In this document: positions 8,961-18,380 of the stretch, piece by piece
How positions within the stretch are numbered: position 1 is the stretch's first letter
How the letters are laid out: every line of letters starts with the position of its first letter
Program-made: the position numbers and the translations under genes
DNA from: Streptomyces violens
Lineage (GTDB): Bacteria; Actinomycetota; Actinomycetes; Streptomycetales; Streptomycetaceae
Direction: 5' to 3'
NCBI RefSeq assembly: GCF_000717745.1
Contig: NZ_JOBH01000001.1
Location: 702,344 to 766,343, forward strand
Length of the DNA: 64,000 nucleotides
Notes under the pieces: model-generated
Told to the model about the DNA's origin: nothing
Database searches by the model: none
What the model saw: only the letters and a program-made list of their open reading frames with translations

Positions 8961-11330
8961 ATGGAAGTGCCCTTGCCACGGTTCAGCGTCATCGTTCCCG
9001 CTTATCAGGTCCAGGCGTATCTGCCGGAATGCCTGGAGTCCGTCCTGGCCCAGGACTGGCCGGACTTCGAGCTGATCGCGGTCGACGACGGGTCACCGGA
9101 CGGCTGCGGCGCGCTCATCGCCGACGCGGCCCGCCGCGACCACCGGGTACGGCCCGTGCACCTGCCGGCCAACACCGGCCTCGGCCCCGCCCGCAACGCC
9201 GGCCTCGCCCACGCGAGCGGCGACTACCTGCTCTTCCTGGACGGCGACGACACCCTCACGCCCGGCGCCCTGCGGGCCGTCGCCGACCGGCTGGCCGCGA
9301 CCGGCGACCCGGACGTGCTGGTCTACGACTACGCCCGCACCACCTGGTCCGGCACCGCGGCCCGCAACCAGTACGCCCAGCTGCTCGCCGAGGACGGCCC
9401 GGACGTCTTCCGCCTCGCCGACCGGCCCGCCCTGCTGCGGCTGCTGATGGTCGTGTGGAACAAGGCATACCGCAGGGACTTCGTGCAGCGGCAGGGGCTC
9501 GCCTTCCCGCCGGGCTACTACGAGGACACGCCCTGGACGTTCCCGGCGCTGGCGACCGCCGAGTCGATCGCGGTACTGGACCGGGTCTGCGTGCACTACC
9601 GGCAGCGCCGCCGGGGCAACATCCTCGGCACCACGGGACGCGGCCACTTCGACATCTTCGACCAGTACGACCGGGTGTTCGCCTTCCTCGACTCCCGCCC
9701 GGAGCTGGCCCGTTGGCGACCGCTGATGGTCCGCCGGATGACCGACCACCTCACGGCCGTCTACACGGCGCGGGGGCGGCTGCCGCGCGACAGCCGCGCC
9801 GAGTTCTTCCGGCGGGCCGCCGCGCACTGCCGCCGGTACCGCTGCGCCGCCCCCGCCCCCGCCGCTGTCGACGGCGCTGTGGACAGCGCCCCGCCGCGGC
9901 TCGCCGTCCGGGTCCGGCACGGCCTGGTACGGCTCGGCTGGCACCGCCCGTTCCGGCTGCTGGCGGGCGCGCAGCGGCTGCGCCGGGCCGCCGCGCGCCA
10001 CGCCCGGTGGCTGCTGCGGCGGACGCGGCGCGCCGCGCTCGGCCTCCACTACCGGCTCCAGCGGCGGCTGCCGGTACGCCCCGACCACGCGGTCTTCACC
10101 GCGCACTGGCACCGGGGCTACGCCGGCGATCCCGCCGCCATCGAGGCCAAGCTGCGCGAGCTGTGCCCGGGGATGCGGACGGCGTGGGTGGCGGCGCCCG
10201 GGTACGAGGACACCGTGCCCGGGGGCGTGCGGTGGCTGCGGCCCGGCACCGCCGCGTACTGGACCGCGCTGGCCCGCTCGAAGTACCTGGTCAACAACGT
10301 GCACTTCGACGGGCGGCTGGCCAAGCGGCCGGGCCAGGTGCTGCTCCAGACGCACCGCGGCACCCCGCTCAAGCACATGGGCCTGGACCTCCAGGAGCGC
10401 CCGGCCGCGGCCCGCGACACCGACTTCGCGCGGCTGCTGCGCGGCGTGGACAGCTGGGACTACAGCCTCTCCGCCAACCGTCACGCCACCCTGACCTGGG
10501 AGCGGGTCTACCCCGCCGACTACACGACCCTGGAGTACGGGCAGCCGCGCACCGACCGGTTCCTGCGCGCCACCGCCCAGGACGTACTGCGCATCCGTAC
10601 CGAGCTGGGCATTCCGCCGTCCGCCACCGCGATCCTGTACGCGCCGACCCACCGCGACTACCGGCGCTCCCGGCGTCCCGCGCTGGACCCGCACCGGCTG
10701 CTGCGGGAGCTCGGCCCCGGCTTCGTGGTGCTGGTGCGGCCGCACTTCTCCTCGCTGGAGGGCCCTGCGTACGCCGCGGACGTGCCGTGGGGGCCGTCCG
10801 GGGACGGGGTGATCGACGTGAGCGGCCACCCGTGCGTGGAGGACCTCTGCCTGGCCTCGGACGCGCTGGTCACCGACTACTCCTCGCTCATGTTCGACTA
10901 CGTGAACCTCGACCGGCCGGTGGTGGTCCTCACCGACGACTGGGAGGCGTACCGGGCGGCCCGCGGCACCTATTTCGATCTGCTCCGGCACCCGCCGGGC
11001 CCGGTGGCGCGCAGCGAGGAGGAGCTCATCGACATCTTCGCGAGTCCCGCATGGCACGGTCCCCGTTCGGCCGCTCTGCGGGCCACTTTCCGTTCACTTT
11101 TCTGCCCCTACGATGACGGCCACGCCGCGGAACGCGTGGTACGCCGTGTGTTCCTCGGCGACGAGGGGTCGCCGCCCGATGCCGTACCCCTCCATGAGCG
11201 CCGCCCCGCGCCCTCGCCCGAGCGGGCCCGCCGTCTCGCGGTGCCGCAGCCGGTGCCCGGGCCCACAACAGCACACGCGTCGCATGTCGCCATCGATTCC
11301 CCCGACCGTCTGGAGACGGACCGCACATGA
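8961..11330 (+). CDS. GT2 glycosyltransferase fused to CDP-glycerol glycerophosphotransferase (TagF-like), variant active site
   Basis: This is a bifunctional-looking protein of 789 residues for wall teichoic-acid-like polymer synthesis at the inner face of the membrane. Residues about 4-240 form a GT-A family 2 domain (FSVIVPAY, then VDDGSPDG, and the DGDD metal motif). Residues about 380-730 form a CDP-glycerol:polyglycerol-phosphate glycerophosphotransferase domain with YAPTHRDY and the nucleotide-site segment TDYSSLMFDY. In the three homologues in this window the transferase motif is HGTP; here it reads THRGTPLK, so the usual His is Arg at residue 466. That could abolish or change the phosphotransferase step. 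The start at 8961 is chosen just before the conserved MEVPLPRFSVIV; no good ribosome site is visible, and an in-frame ATG at 8901 is possible. The stop overlaps the methyltransferase start. Confidence 0.88.
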   Translation: MEVPLPRFSVIVPAYQVQAYLPECLESVLAQDWPDFELIAVDDGSPDGCGALIADAARRDHRVRPVHLPANTGLGPARNAGLAHASGDYLLFLDGDDTLTPGALRAVADRLAATGDPDVLVYDYARTTWSGTAARNQYAQLLAEDGPDVFRLADRPALLRLLMVVWNKAYRRDFVQRQGLAFPPGYYEDTPWTFPALATAESIAVLDRVCVHYRQRRRGNILGTTGRGHFDIFDQYDRVFAFLDSRPELARWRPLMVRRMTDHLTAVYTARGRLPRDSRAEFFRRAAAHCRRYRCAAPAPAAVDGAVDSAPPRLAVRVRHGLVRLGWHRPFRLLAGAQRLRRAAARHARWLLRRTRRAALGLHYRLQRRLPVRPDHAVFTAHWHRGYAGDPAAIEAKLRELCPGMRTAWVAAPGYEDTVPGGVRWLRPGTAAYWTALARSKYLVNNVHFDGRLAKRPGQVLLQTHRGTPLKHMGLDLQERPAAARDTDFARLLRGVDSWDYSLSANRHATLTWERVYPADYTTLEYGQPRTDRFLRATAQDVLRIRTELGIPPSATAILYAPTHRDYRRSRRPALDPHRLLRELGPGFVVLVRPHFSSLEGPAYAADVPWGPSGDGVIDVSGHPCVEDLCLASDALVTDYSSLMFDYVNLDRPVVVLTDDWEAYRAARGTYFDLLRHPPGPVARSEEELIDIFASPAWHGPRSAALRATFRSLFCPYDDGHAAERVVRRVFLGDEGSPPDAVPLHERRPAPSPERARRLAVPQPVPGPTTAHASHVAIDSPDRLETDRT

Positions 11331-12250
11331 CTGCCCTCACCGCAGACCACAGTGCCGAGCAGCTCCCGCGACCCACCCGCCTGTCCGAGGTCAAGGGCTG
11401 GTTCTTCACCGCCGACCAGCTCATGTTCGACTGGTTCCTGGCCCGCCAGGAACGCCTCAAGGAACCGGGCGACCTGCTGGAGCTCGGCGCGTACATGGGG
11501 AAGAGCGCCATCTTCATGGGCGCCCGGCTGCGTGCCGGTGACCGCTTCACGGTCTGTGACCTCTTCGACTCCCCCGCCGAGGACGCCTCCAACTCCAAGG
11601 AGATGGCGAAGTCCTACGCCACGCTCACCCGCCGCGCCTTCGAGGCCAACTACCTCGCCTTCCACGACGAGCTGCCGCACCTCGTGCAGGGCCTGTCCTC
11701 CGTGATCCGCGCGCACGTCGAGGACGACAGCTGCCGCTTCGCGCACATCGACGCCTCACACCTGTACGAGCATGTACACGGCGACATCCTGGCCGTACGG
11801 GAGCTGCTGCGCCCGCACGGCGTGGTCGTACTGGACGACTACCGCGCCGAGCACTGCCCCGGCGTGGCCGCGGCCACCTGGCAGGCGGTGACCAGCGGCG
11901 GGCTGAAGCCGCTGTGCATCACCGGCACGAAGTTCTATGGCACCTGGGGTGACGCGGAGCCGGTGCGCGGCGAGCTGCTGGAGTGGCTGCGCTCGCGCGA
12001 GGACCTGTGGCACGAGGTGCAGTCGGTTGCGGGGCAACCGTTGATCCGACTGTCGGCGAAGGGGGCCAAGGAGCCGGTGCACCCGGTGTCGCGGCATCGG
12101 GTGCGGCCTGGGGTGGCGCGGGGTGGGGTTCCGCATGCCGCGGGGCGCGGCGGGCGGCAGGGGCGGAGCGCGCTTCGGCGGGTTGCGGTCAACGTGCTGC
12201 CGCCTGTTGTTACCAAGGCGATCGTCGCGGCCCGTAACCGGGGACGCTAG
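11327..12250 (+). CDS. Class I SAM-dependent methyltransferase (Methyltransf_24 type), copy 1
   Basis: This is a protein of 307 residues. The SAM-binding Gly-rich motif is LLELGAYMGKSA (residues 50-61). The segment HIDASHLYEHVHGD and the acidic VVLDDYRAE are typical of the TylF/CmcI-like O-methyltransferase group. It begins in an ATGA overlap with the GT2/TagF gene, so it is probably made with it and may methylate a sugar of the same polymer; that substrate is inference. It is a close paralogue of the protein at 18381-19391: both start with a VKGWFF...DQ segment and end in LPPVVTK followed by basic residues. Its TAG stop shares the tetranucleotide CTAG with the stop of the convergent gene on the other strand. 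Confidence 0.85.
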   Translation: MTALTADHSAEQLPRPTRLSEVKGWFFTADQLMFDWFLARQERLKEPGDLLELGAYMGKSAIFMGARLRAGDRFTVCDLFDSPAEDASNSKEMAKSYATLTRRAFEANYLAFHDELPHLVQGLSSVIRAHVEDDSCRFAHIDASHLYEHVHGDILAVRELLRPHGVVVLDDYRAEHCPGVAAATWQAVTSGGLKPLCITGTKFYGTWGDAEPVRGELLEWLRSREDLWHEVQSVAGQPLIRLSAKGAKEPVHPVSRHRVRPGVARGGVPHAAGRGGRQGRSALRRVAVNVLPPVVTKAIVAARNRGR

Positions 12251-14562
12251 GCGCCGTAGGGACTGGGCTCGTCGCCCGGCTGCCGCGCCGTGTCGGTTGC
12301 TCGCGCAGTTCCCCGCGCCCCTTGCGGGGCGCGGGACCTCACGCCCCCGTCGAGCTCTGCCTCCGGCGGGGCCGGGGCGACGGTGCGTTCGGCCATGGGT
12401 ACCACCGGTAGGAGTGTCTCCTCGCCGAGGAAGACCCGGCGGACTACCCGTTCCGCGGCCAGGCCGTCGTCGTATGGGCAGAAGCGGTCCCGGAAGGCGG
12501 TCCGCAGCTCCGTGGAGCGGTCGTCCGACCAGCGGCCCGAGCGGAAGACCTCGGCGATGGCCTGCTCGTCGGCGGCGATGTGGCCCGGGGTGTCGCCGGG
12601 CTCGCCGGAGAGCAGGTCGAAGTAGACGCCGCGGGCGTGCCGGTATGCCTCCCAGTCCGAGGAGTGCACGACGACCGGCCGGTCGAGGGCCGCGTAGTCG
12701 AACATCAGCGACGAGAAGTCGCAGAGCAGCGCGTCGGAGGCCAGGGCCAGGTCCTCCACGGACGGGTGCCGGGAGACGTCCAGGATGCGGCCCGCCTCCT
12801 CCAGCGCGGCGAGCCGCGAGTCCGCGCCGTAGAAGTAGTGGGTGCGGACCAGGAGTTGGTGGCCCTCGCCGAGGGCTTCGGCGAGGCGCTCCAGGTCCAG
12901 CGGCGGGTTGAAGCCGCGCTCGTAGTCGCGGTGGGTGGGCGCGTAGAGGATCGCGGTGGTGCCGGGCGCGATGCCCAGCCCGGTGCGGATCCTGCGCACG
13001 TCCTCCGCGGTGGCGGTGAAGTACCGGTCGTTGCGCGGGTAGCCGGTGGGCAGCGTCTCGTAGTCGCTGGGGTAGACGCGCTGCCACACCTCGGTGGAGT
13101 GCGGGTTCGAGGACAGGCAGTAGTCCCACTGGTCGGCGTGGTCGAGCATCCGCATGAAGCTGACGCCCTGGGCGGCGGCCGGGTGCCGGCGCAGGTCCAT
13201 GCCCATCTTCTTCAGCGGGGTGCCGTGGTGGGTCTGGACGTAGACCTGCTCGGGGCGCTTGTGGACGGTGCCGGGGAAGTTGGCGTTGTTGACGAGGTAC
13301 TTGGCGCGGGCCATGACCTCCCAGTACCGGCGCGAGTTCACCAGTACGGTCTCGATGCCCGGCGGCACGTCCTCGCGGTGCCGCCGGTCCACCAGCCACA
13401 CGCCGCGCAGGTGCGGCGCCAGCTCGCGGGCCTTCGCGTGGATCGCGGCGGGACTGCAGAGCACGCCGCGGTTCCAGTAGGCGGCGTAGACGACGAGGTT
13501 CTCGTCGACCGGGCGGCGCAGCTGGAGGCCGTAGTAGCGGCGGTAGACGCTGCGCGCGGTGCGGTGCCGGCGGGCGCGCAGTGTCTTGGCGGTGCGGTGC
13601 CGCAGCGTCCCGGCGCGCTTCAGGGAGCGGTAGACGGCGTAGGAGTTCAGATGCGCGGGCAGCTCGGCGCCGGCCGGGCGGTGCCGGCGCAGCAGGCGGG
13701 CCAGCTCCCGGTGGAAGTCGGGCCGGTCCCCGGCGCGTACCCGGCCGTCGTCCTCCATGATCCGCAGCAGCCGGCCGGTGGCGTGCGCGAACAGGACGCC
13801 GCGGGCCGCCTCGGTGCCGCCGCCCAGCCCGGTCCCGGTCAGCGCGCGGAACAGCGCGTCGTACCGGCCGATGACCGCGAAGTGGTGCCGTCCGGGGACG
13901 GTGGAGGCGCTGCCCCGGCGGCGCTTGCGCCAGGTCACGCACACCTGGTCCAGGCAGGCGATGCGGGCGGCTGCCAGCAGTACTCCGAAGACCACGGGCA
14001 CGTCGTCGTACGGGCCGTCGGCGAACGCGAAGCGGTGCGCCTCCCACAGGTCGCGGCGGACCGCGCGGTTCCACGGCGCGGGCAGCACGGAGAGGCACTC
14101 GGGCACGTCCTCGGCGGTGAAGACCGTGTCGGCGTGGGCTTCCAGGAACTCCCGGTCGGTGCTGGGGTGCCGCTTCTCCCAGACGTCGATCCGGTCGTGG
14201 TCGAAGAGCAGCACATCGGGCTCGCCCGCCGCCCGCAGCCGCGCGTCGATGGCGGCCAGCGCGCCGGGCGCGAGGAAGTCGTCGCCGTCGAGGAAGAGGA
14301 GGTACTCGCCGGTGGCGCGGCGGACGCCGGCGTTGCGGGCCGGGCCCACCCCGCCCGGGCTCTCCAGGTGCAGTGCGACGACCCGGTGGTCGGCCGCCGC
14401 GTACGCGTCGATGATCGCCCCGTCGCCGCCGTCCGAGCAGTCGTCGACGGCGATCAGCTCCACCCCTTCGAAGGACTGCGTGAGCACGGAGTCCAGGCAG
14501 TGGCGCAGGAAACCCTGCACGCCGCGGGCGGGGACGATGACGCTGAAGCGGGGCATGGCCAT
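12247..14562 (-). CDS. GT2 glycosyltransferase fused to CDP-glycerol glycerophosphotransferase (TagF-like)
   Basis: This is a protein of 771 residues with the same two-domain layout as its neighbours: an N-terminal GT2 domain (FSVIVPARGVQGF, VDDCSDGGDG, FLDGDDFL) and a C-terminal TagF-like domain. The latter has the intact motif THHGTPLKKMG (active-site His at residue 446), YAPTHRDYERG, LVRTHYFYG and CDFSSLMFDY. It probably adds a sugar and a glycerol- or polyol-phosphate to a wall polymer. The start was set at ATG 14562 (MAMPRF), with 14556 as an equal alternative. The last 30 or so residues are encoded by an intergenic-type repeat (12295-12335), which suggests that an older stop was lost. 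It is convergent with the methyltransferase gene and divergent from the gene at 14732. Confidence 0.9.
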   Translation of the reverse strand: MAMPRFSVIVPARGVQGFLRHCLDSVLTQSFEGVELIAVDDCSDGGDGAIIDAYAAADHRVVALHLESPGGVGPARNAGVRRATGEYLLFLDGDDFLAPGALAAIDARLRAAGEPDVLLFDHDRIDVWEKRHPSTDREFLEAHADTVFTAEDVPECLSVLPAPWNRAVRRDLWEAHRFAFADGPYDDVPVVFGVLLAAARIACLDQVCVTWRKRRRGSASTVPGRHHFAVIGRYDALFRALTGTGLGGGTEAARGVLFAHATGRLLRIMEDDGRVRAGDRPDFHRELARLLRRHRPAGAELPAHLNSYAVYRSLKRAGTLRHRTAKTLRARRHRTARSVYRRYYGLQLRRPVDENLVVYAAYWNRGVLCSPAAIHAKARELAPHLRGVWLVDRRHREDVPPGIETVLVNSRRYWEVMARAKYLVNNANFPGTVHKRPEQVYVQTHHGTPLKKMGMDLRRHPAAAQGVSFMRMLDHADQWDYCLSSNPHSTEVWQRVYPSDYETLPTGYPRNDRYFTATAEDVRRIRTGLGIAPGTTAILYAPTHRDYERGFNPPLDLERLAEALGEGHQLLVRTHYFYGADSRLAALEEAGRILDVSRHPSVEDLALASDALLCDFSSLMFDYAALDRPVVVHSSDWEAYRHARGVYFDLLSGEPGDTPGHIAADEQAIAEVFRSGRWSDDRSTELRTAFRDRFCPYDDGLAAERVVRRVFLGEETLLPVVPMAERTVAPAPPEAELDGGVRSRAPQGARGTARATDTARQPGDEPSPYGA
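12295..12335 (-). repeat. Dispersed hairpin repeat (copy A), inside the 3' end of a coding region
   Basis: On the minus strand this reads as a stem cgcgcccc/ggggcgcg (loop gcaa), then gggaactgcgcga. The same element, with loop atca, lies at 30480-30522. Such elements are frequent in Streptomyces spacers. Here it is translated as the tail of the GT2/TagF protein. Confidence 0.75.
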
Positions 14563-14731
14563 CCAGGGGTCGGTACGCACGGTGCAGCAGCAGCGTAGGC
14601 GGACGCTCACGCTCCGTCCGGTTCTTCCGTGGGGGCCGGTCACTCGAACAGCGCAGCAAATGTGACGGGTGAGTCCGCACGGGGTTGGACTGGTGTCCCG
14701 TGCGTCCCCTGGAAAAGGTCTGGTCTGCTCC

Positions 14732-17700
14732 ATGGATCCCCGGCTCACCGTCGTCATCCCGATCTACAACGTGGAGGAGTACCTCCCCGAGTGCCTCGCG
14801 TCCGTGGCCGCCCAGACCCTGCGGGAGCTGGACGTGGTGATGGTCGACGACGGCTCCACCGACTCCGGGCCACAACTGGCCCGGGAGTTCGCCGCGCGCG
14901 ACCCGCGCTTCCGGCTGGTGACGCAGGAGAACGGGGGGCTGGGGCACGCCCGCAACACCGGTGCCCGGCACGCCGATCCGCGCACCGGCTACCTCACCTT
15001 CATGGACAGCGACGACGTGCTGCCGCCGCGCGCGTACGAGGGCCTGGTCGCCCTGCTGGACAAGTCCGGCTCGGACTTCGCGACCGGCAACGTCTACCGG
15101 CTGACCACCGAGGGCCGCAGCCAGGCGTGGCAGCACAAGACCATGACGCGCACGGTCCTGGGCACCCACATCAGCCGGGACCTGACCCTGCTGGCCGACC
15201 GGGTCGCCTGGAACAAGGTCTTCCGCCGCTCCTTCTGGGACCGCCACCGGCTGGCCTTCCCCGAGGGCGTGCTCTACGAGGACACCCCGCTCACCATCCC
15301 CGCGCACTTCCTCGCCGAGGCCGTCGACGTCCTGCACGAGCACGTCTACTACTGGCGCATCCGCGAGGGCTCGATCACCCGCCGCCGCACCGACGTGAAG
15401 GGCGTACGGGACCGGCTCGCCGCCGTCGACGGCGTCAGCCGCTTCCTCGCCGACCCGGACCGCACCCGCTGGACCCGGCACAAGCGCGACTACGACCGCT
15501 CCGTCCTCCTCGACGACCTGCAGTACTTCATCGACGCGCTGCCCATGGCGGGCGAGGAGTACCACCGGGTCTTCATGACCGGCGCCCGGGACTTCCTCAG
15601 CCGCATCGACCCCACGCTCTACGCCGAACTCCCCGTCGAGCAGCGCATCAAGTGGACGCTGATCCGGGAGGGCCGCCTCGACGACCTGCTGCGGCTGCTG
15701 GAGTACCAGCAGCGGAACAACTCCGGCTTCCACGTGGCGGGCCCGCCGCTGCGCAAGCGCGCGGTGCTCGCCGTCGGCGGCGGCCGGCCGATCCCGCTGC
15801 CGCCCGAGGTCACCCGGCTCACCGCCCAGGACCTGCCGGTACGGGCGCGGCTGCGGGAGGCGGTGTGGCGCGACGGCAAGCTGGTGCTGCGCGGCTACGC
15901 CTACATCCGCAACATCGCGGCACCCGGCCGGCTGCGCTGCCTGAAGGCGGCGGTGCTGATGTCGGGCAGGCGGCGGATCGTGCTGCCGGTACGGTCCGTG
16001 CCCGCGCCGGACGCCACCCACAACTCCCGCCAGGAACAGCACTGTTACGACTGGTCCGGCTTCGAGATCACGGTCGATCCCCAGCGGCTGGCCAAGGGCG
16101 GCCGGTTCCGGCCCGGCCAGTGGAAGGCGGGCATCGTGGTCGCCGGGGCCGGCGTGGTGCGGCCCGCCGCGCTGCGCGCCCTGGACACCGGCTCCGGCGC
16201 GCACCCGCTGCCGCACGAAGTGGCCGACGGGATGCGGGTGGTGCCCTGGTACAAGGACGGGCGGCTGCATCTGTCGGTGGAGCGGACCGTGCGGCGGCTG
16301 GCCGGGCAGCGCACGGTGGGCGATGACGCGGCCGAGCTGACCGTGGACGACGCCTCGGCCAACGCGCCGGTCGCGCTGCGGCTGACCCGCCGCGGCACGG
16401 ACGCATGCCTCGAACGGCCGCTCACGGAGGCGGACATCGCCGCCGAGGGCACCGGCCACCGCCTCACGCTGCGCATCGACCCGGCCGAGCTGGCCGAGCC
16501 GGCCACGGGCGAGACCGCCCCGGGTGCCGGGCAGGAGGCCGCCGCCACCTGGGACCCCGTACTGGTCTACGCGGACGGCCGGACGGCCCGGATCGCGGCC
16601 GACCCCACTGCCCCGGCCTGGCGGGGGGTCGACAGCGGCGGCCGGGAGCTGGTGGTCACCGCCACCGCGGCCGGCAACCTCGTCCTGCACCTCCGCGCCC
16701 CCGAGCCGTTCGCCGACCATCTGGCGTGGCGGCCCGACGGGTCGCTGGAGGTGGCCGGGCGGCTGCCGGGCGCGGCCGGGGAGGCGCCGCTCGCGGCCGT
16801 GCTGCGGCACAGCCGGTACGCCGCCGAGGCGGTCTTCCCCGCCACCCGGGACGGCGAGCGGTTCACGGCCGTACTGCAGCCCGCCGCGGTCCCCTCCTGC
16901 GGCGGGCAGCGGCCGCTGCGCGAGGGCCGCTGGTACCTCTTCCTGCGCGCGGCGGACAGCGCCGGTACGGTCGGGCCGGGCGCCGAGTACGACGCGGGCG
17001 CGGCGGACGACGCGGCCGCCGGAGCGGTCGCCCCGCACACCGGCCACCGGCACGACGCCGGTGACCTGCCCGTACGGTTGTGCCCCACGCTCTTCGCCGG
17101 GCTGCCCGCGGCCAGTCCCGCGGCGCCCCGGCCGCTCACCGTGGACCGCCGCTTCCACGACCGGCTCTTCGTCGAGGCGGGCCCCGCGGTGCCGGACACG
17201 GACCGCGGCCCGTACCGGCAGCGGCTGCTGCGCGAGGAGCACTACCCGCGGCGCCGCTCCCGCCCGCTGCGCGAGACGGTCCTCTTCAGCAGCTTCGACG
17301 GGCGCTGCGGCGGCGACTCGCCGCGCGCCGTGCAGCGGGAGCTGGCGCGCCGCGATCCGGCCGCCGAGCACCTGTGGGTGGTCCGCGACGCCCACGCGCA
17401 CGTCCCCGAGGGCACCCGCCCAGTGCTGCTGGGCAGTACCGAGTGGCACGAGGCGCTGGCCCGCAGCCGCCGCATCGTCACCAACACCCACCTCCCGGAG
17501 TGGTTCGTCCGCCGCCCGGGCCAGCGGGTCCTGCAGACCTGGCACGGCACCCCGGTCAAGCGCATCGGCACCGACCTGGCCGGCACGCTCTGCGCCGACC
17601 TGGTCCACCTGTGGCCGCAGCCGCGCCGCGGCCACCAGTGGAGCGTGCTGCTCTCCCCCAACGCGCACAGCACGTCCCTGCTGGGCCGGACCCTGGGGTA

Positions 17701-18352
17701 CGAAGGAGAGATCCACGAGACCGGTCTGCCGCGCACCGATGTCCTGGTCGCCGACGTCGCCGCCGATCTCGACAAGCCGGCCCGGCGGGTACGCGAGCGC
17801 CTCGGCATCCCCGCGGACAAGAAGGTGGTGCTGTACGCGCCGACGCAGCGGGACGACAAGGCGTACGACGCGGACCACTACCGGCTGCATCTGCCGCTGG
17901 ACGTGGCGCACGCCAGGGCGGCGCTCGGCGACGACCACGTCCTGCTGCTGCGCAGCCATCCGCTGGTGGCCGACCGGGTGCCGGGCGGGGCCGACGGCTT
18001 CGTGCGGGACGTGACCGACTTCCCGGACGCGATGGAGCTGCTGCTGGCCGCCGACGTGCTGGTGACGGACTACTCCTCGCTGGCGGTGGACTTCGCCAAC
18101 ACCGGGCGCCCGATGCTGTTCCTGACGCCGGATCTGGAGCACTTCCGGGACACCGTGCGCGGCTTCACCTTCGACTTCGAGGCGGAGGTGCCGGGGCCGC
18201 TGCTGAGGGACACCGGGGAGCTGGTGGACGCGCTGCGCGACCTGGACGGGGTCGCGCGGCGCAGCGCGGACGCGTACGCGCGCTTCCGCGCGGCGTACTG
18301 CGCGCGGGACGACGGGCGGGCCACGGCCCGGGCCGCCGACCTGCTGGCCTGA
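14732..18352 (+). CDS. Large three-part wall-polymer transferase: GT2, TarS-like middle, TagF-like C-terminus
   Basis: This is a protein of 1206 residues, the largest transferase of the locus. Residues 1 to about 330 form a GT2 domain (LTVVIPIYNVEEYLPE, MVDDGSTDSGPQ, TFMDSDD) like teichoic-acid ribitol glycosyltransferases. A middle region from about 370 to 800 is rich in beta strands and resembles the C-terminal accessory domains of TarS-type enzymes; this match is by feel and moderate. Residues about 850 to the end form a CDP-glycerol glycerophosphotransferase domain with the intact motif WHGTPVKRIGTD (His 938), YAPTQRDDK, LRSHPLV and TDYSSLAVDF. It probably both glycosylates and extends a poly(polyol-phosphate). 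The ATG at 14732 follows ggaaaagg at 14711. It is transcribed divergently from the gene at 12247-14562 and converges on the methyltransferase copy 2. Confidence 0.9.
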   Translation: MDPRLTVVIPIYNVEEYLPECLASVAAQTLRELDVVMVDDGSTDSGPQLAREFAARDPRFRLVTQENGGLGHARNTGARHADPRTGYLTFMDSDDVLPPRAYEGLVALLDKSGSDFATGNVYRLTTEGRSQAWQHKTMTRTVLGTHISRDLTLLADRVAWNKVFRRSFWDRHRLAFPEGVLYEDTPLTIPAHFLAEAVDVLHEHVYYWRIREGSITRRRTDVKGVRDRLAAVDGVSRFLADPDRTRWTRHKRDYDRSVLLDDLQYFIDALPMAGEEYHRVFMTGARDFLSRIDPTLYAELPVEQRIKWTLIREGRLDDLLRLLEYQQRNNSGFHVAGPPLRKRAVLAVGGGRPIPLPPEVTRLTAQDLPVRARLREAVWRDGKLVLRGYAYIRNIAAPGRLRCLKAAVLMSGRRRIVLPVRSVPAPDATHNSRQEQHCYDWSGFEITVDPQRLAKGGRFRPGQWKAGIVVAGAGVVRPAALRALDTGSGAHPLPHEVADGMRVVPWYKDGRLHLSVERTVRRLAGQRTVGDDAAELTVDDASANAPVALRLTRRGTDACLERPLTEADIAAEGTGHRLTLRIDPAELAEPATGETAPGAGQEAAATWDPVLVYADGRTARIAADPTAPAWRGVDSGGRELVVTATAAGNLVLHLRAPEPFADHLAWRPDGSLEVAGRLPGAAGEAPLAAVLRHSRYAAEAVFPATRDGERFTAVLQPAAVPSCGGQRPLREGRWYLFLRAADSAGTVGPGAEYDAGAADDAAAGAVAPHTGHRHDAGDLPVRLCPTLFAGLPAASPAAPRPLTVDRRFHDRLFVEAGPAVPDTDRGPYRQRLLREEHYPRRRSRPLRETVLFSSFDGRCGGDSPRAVQRELARRDPAAEHLWVVRDAHAHVPEGTRPVLLGSTEWHEALARSRRIVTNTHLPEWFVRRPGQRVLQTWHGTPVKRIGTDLAGTLCADLVHLWPQPRRGHQWSVLLSPNAHSTSLLGRTLGYEGEIHETGLPRTDVLVADVAADLDKPARRVRERLGIPADKKVVLYAPTQRDDKAYDADHYRLHLPLDVAHARAALGDDHVLLLRSHPLVADRVPGGADGFVRDVTDFPDAMELLLAADVLVTDYSSLAVDFANTGRPMLFLTPDLEHFRDTVRGFTFDFEAEVPGPLLRDTGELVDALRDLDGVARRSADAYARFRAAYCARDDGRATARAADLLA

Positions 18353-18380
18353 GGCCGCGGCCCGGGTTCAGCAGCGGGGA

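Noticed and set aside
11756..18142. A minus-strand open frame of over 2100 codons across several transferase genes
   Set aside because: It runs antisense or out of frame to genes with strong motifs on both strands and has no recognisable domain, so it is a by-product of the base composition.
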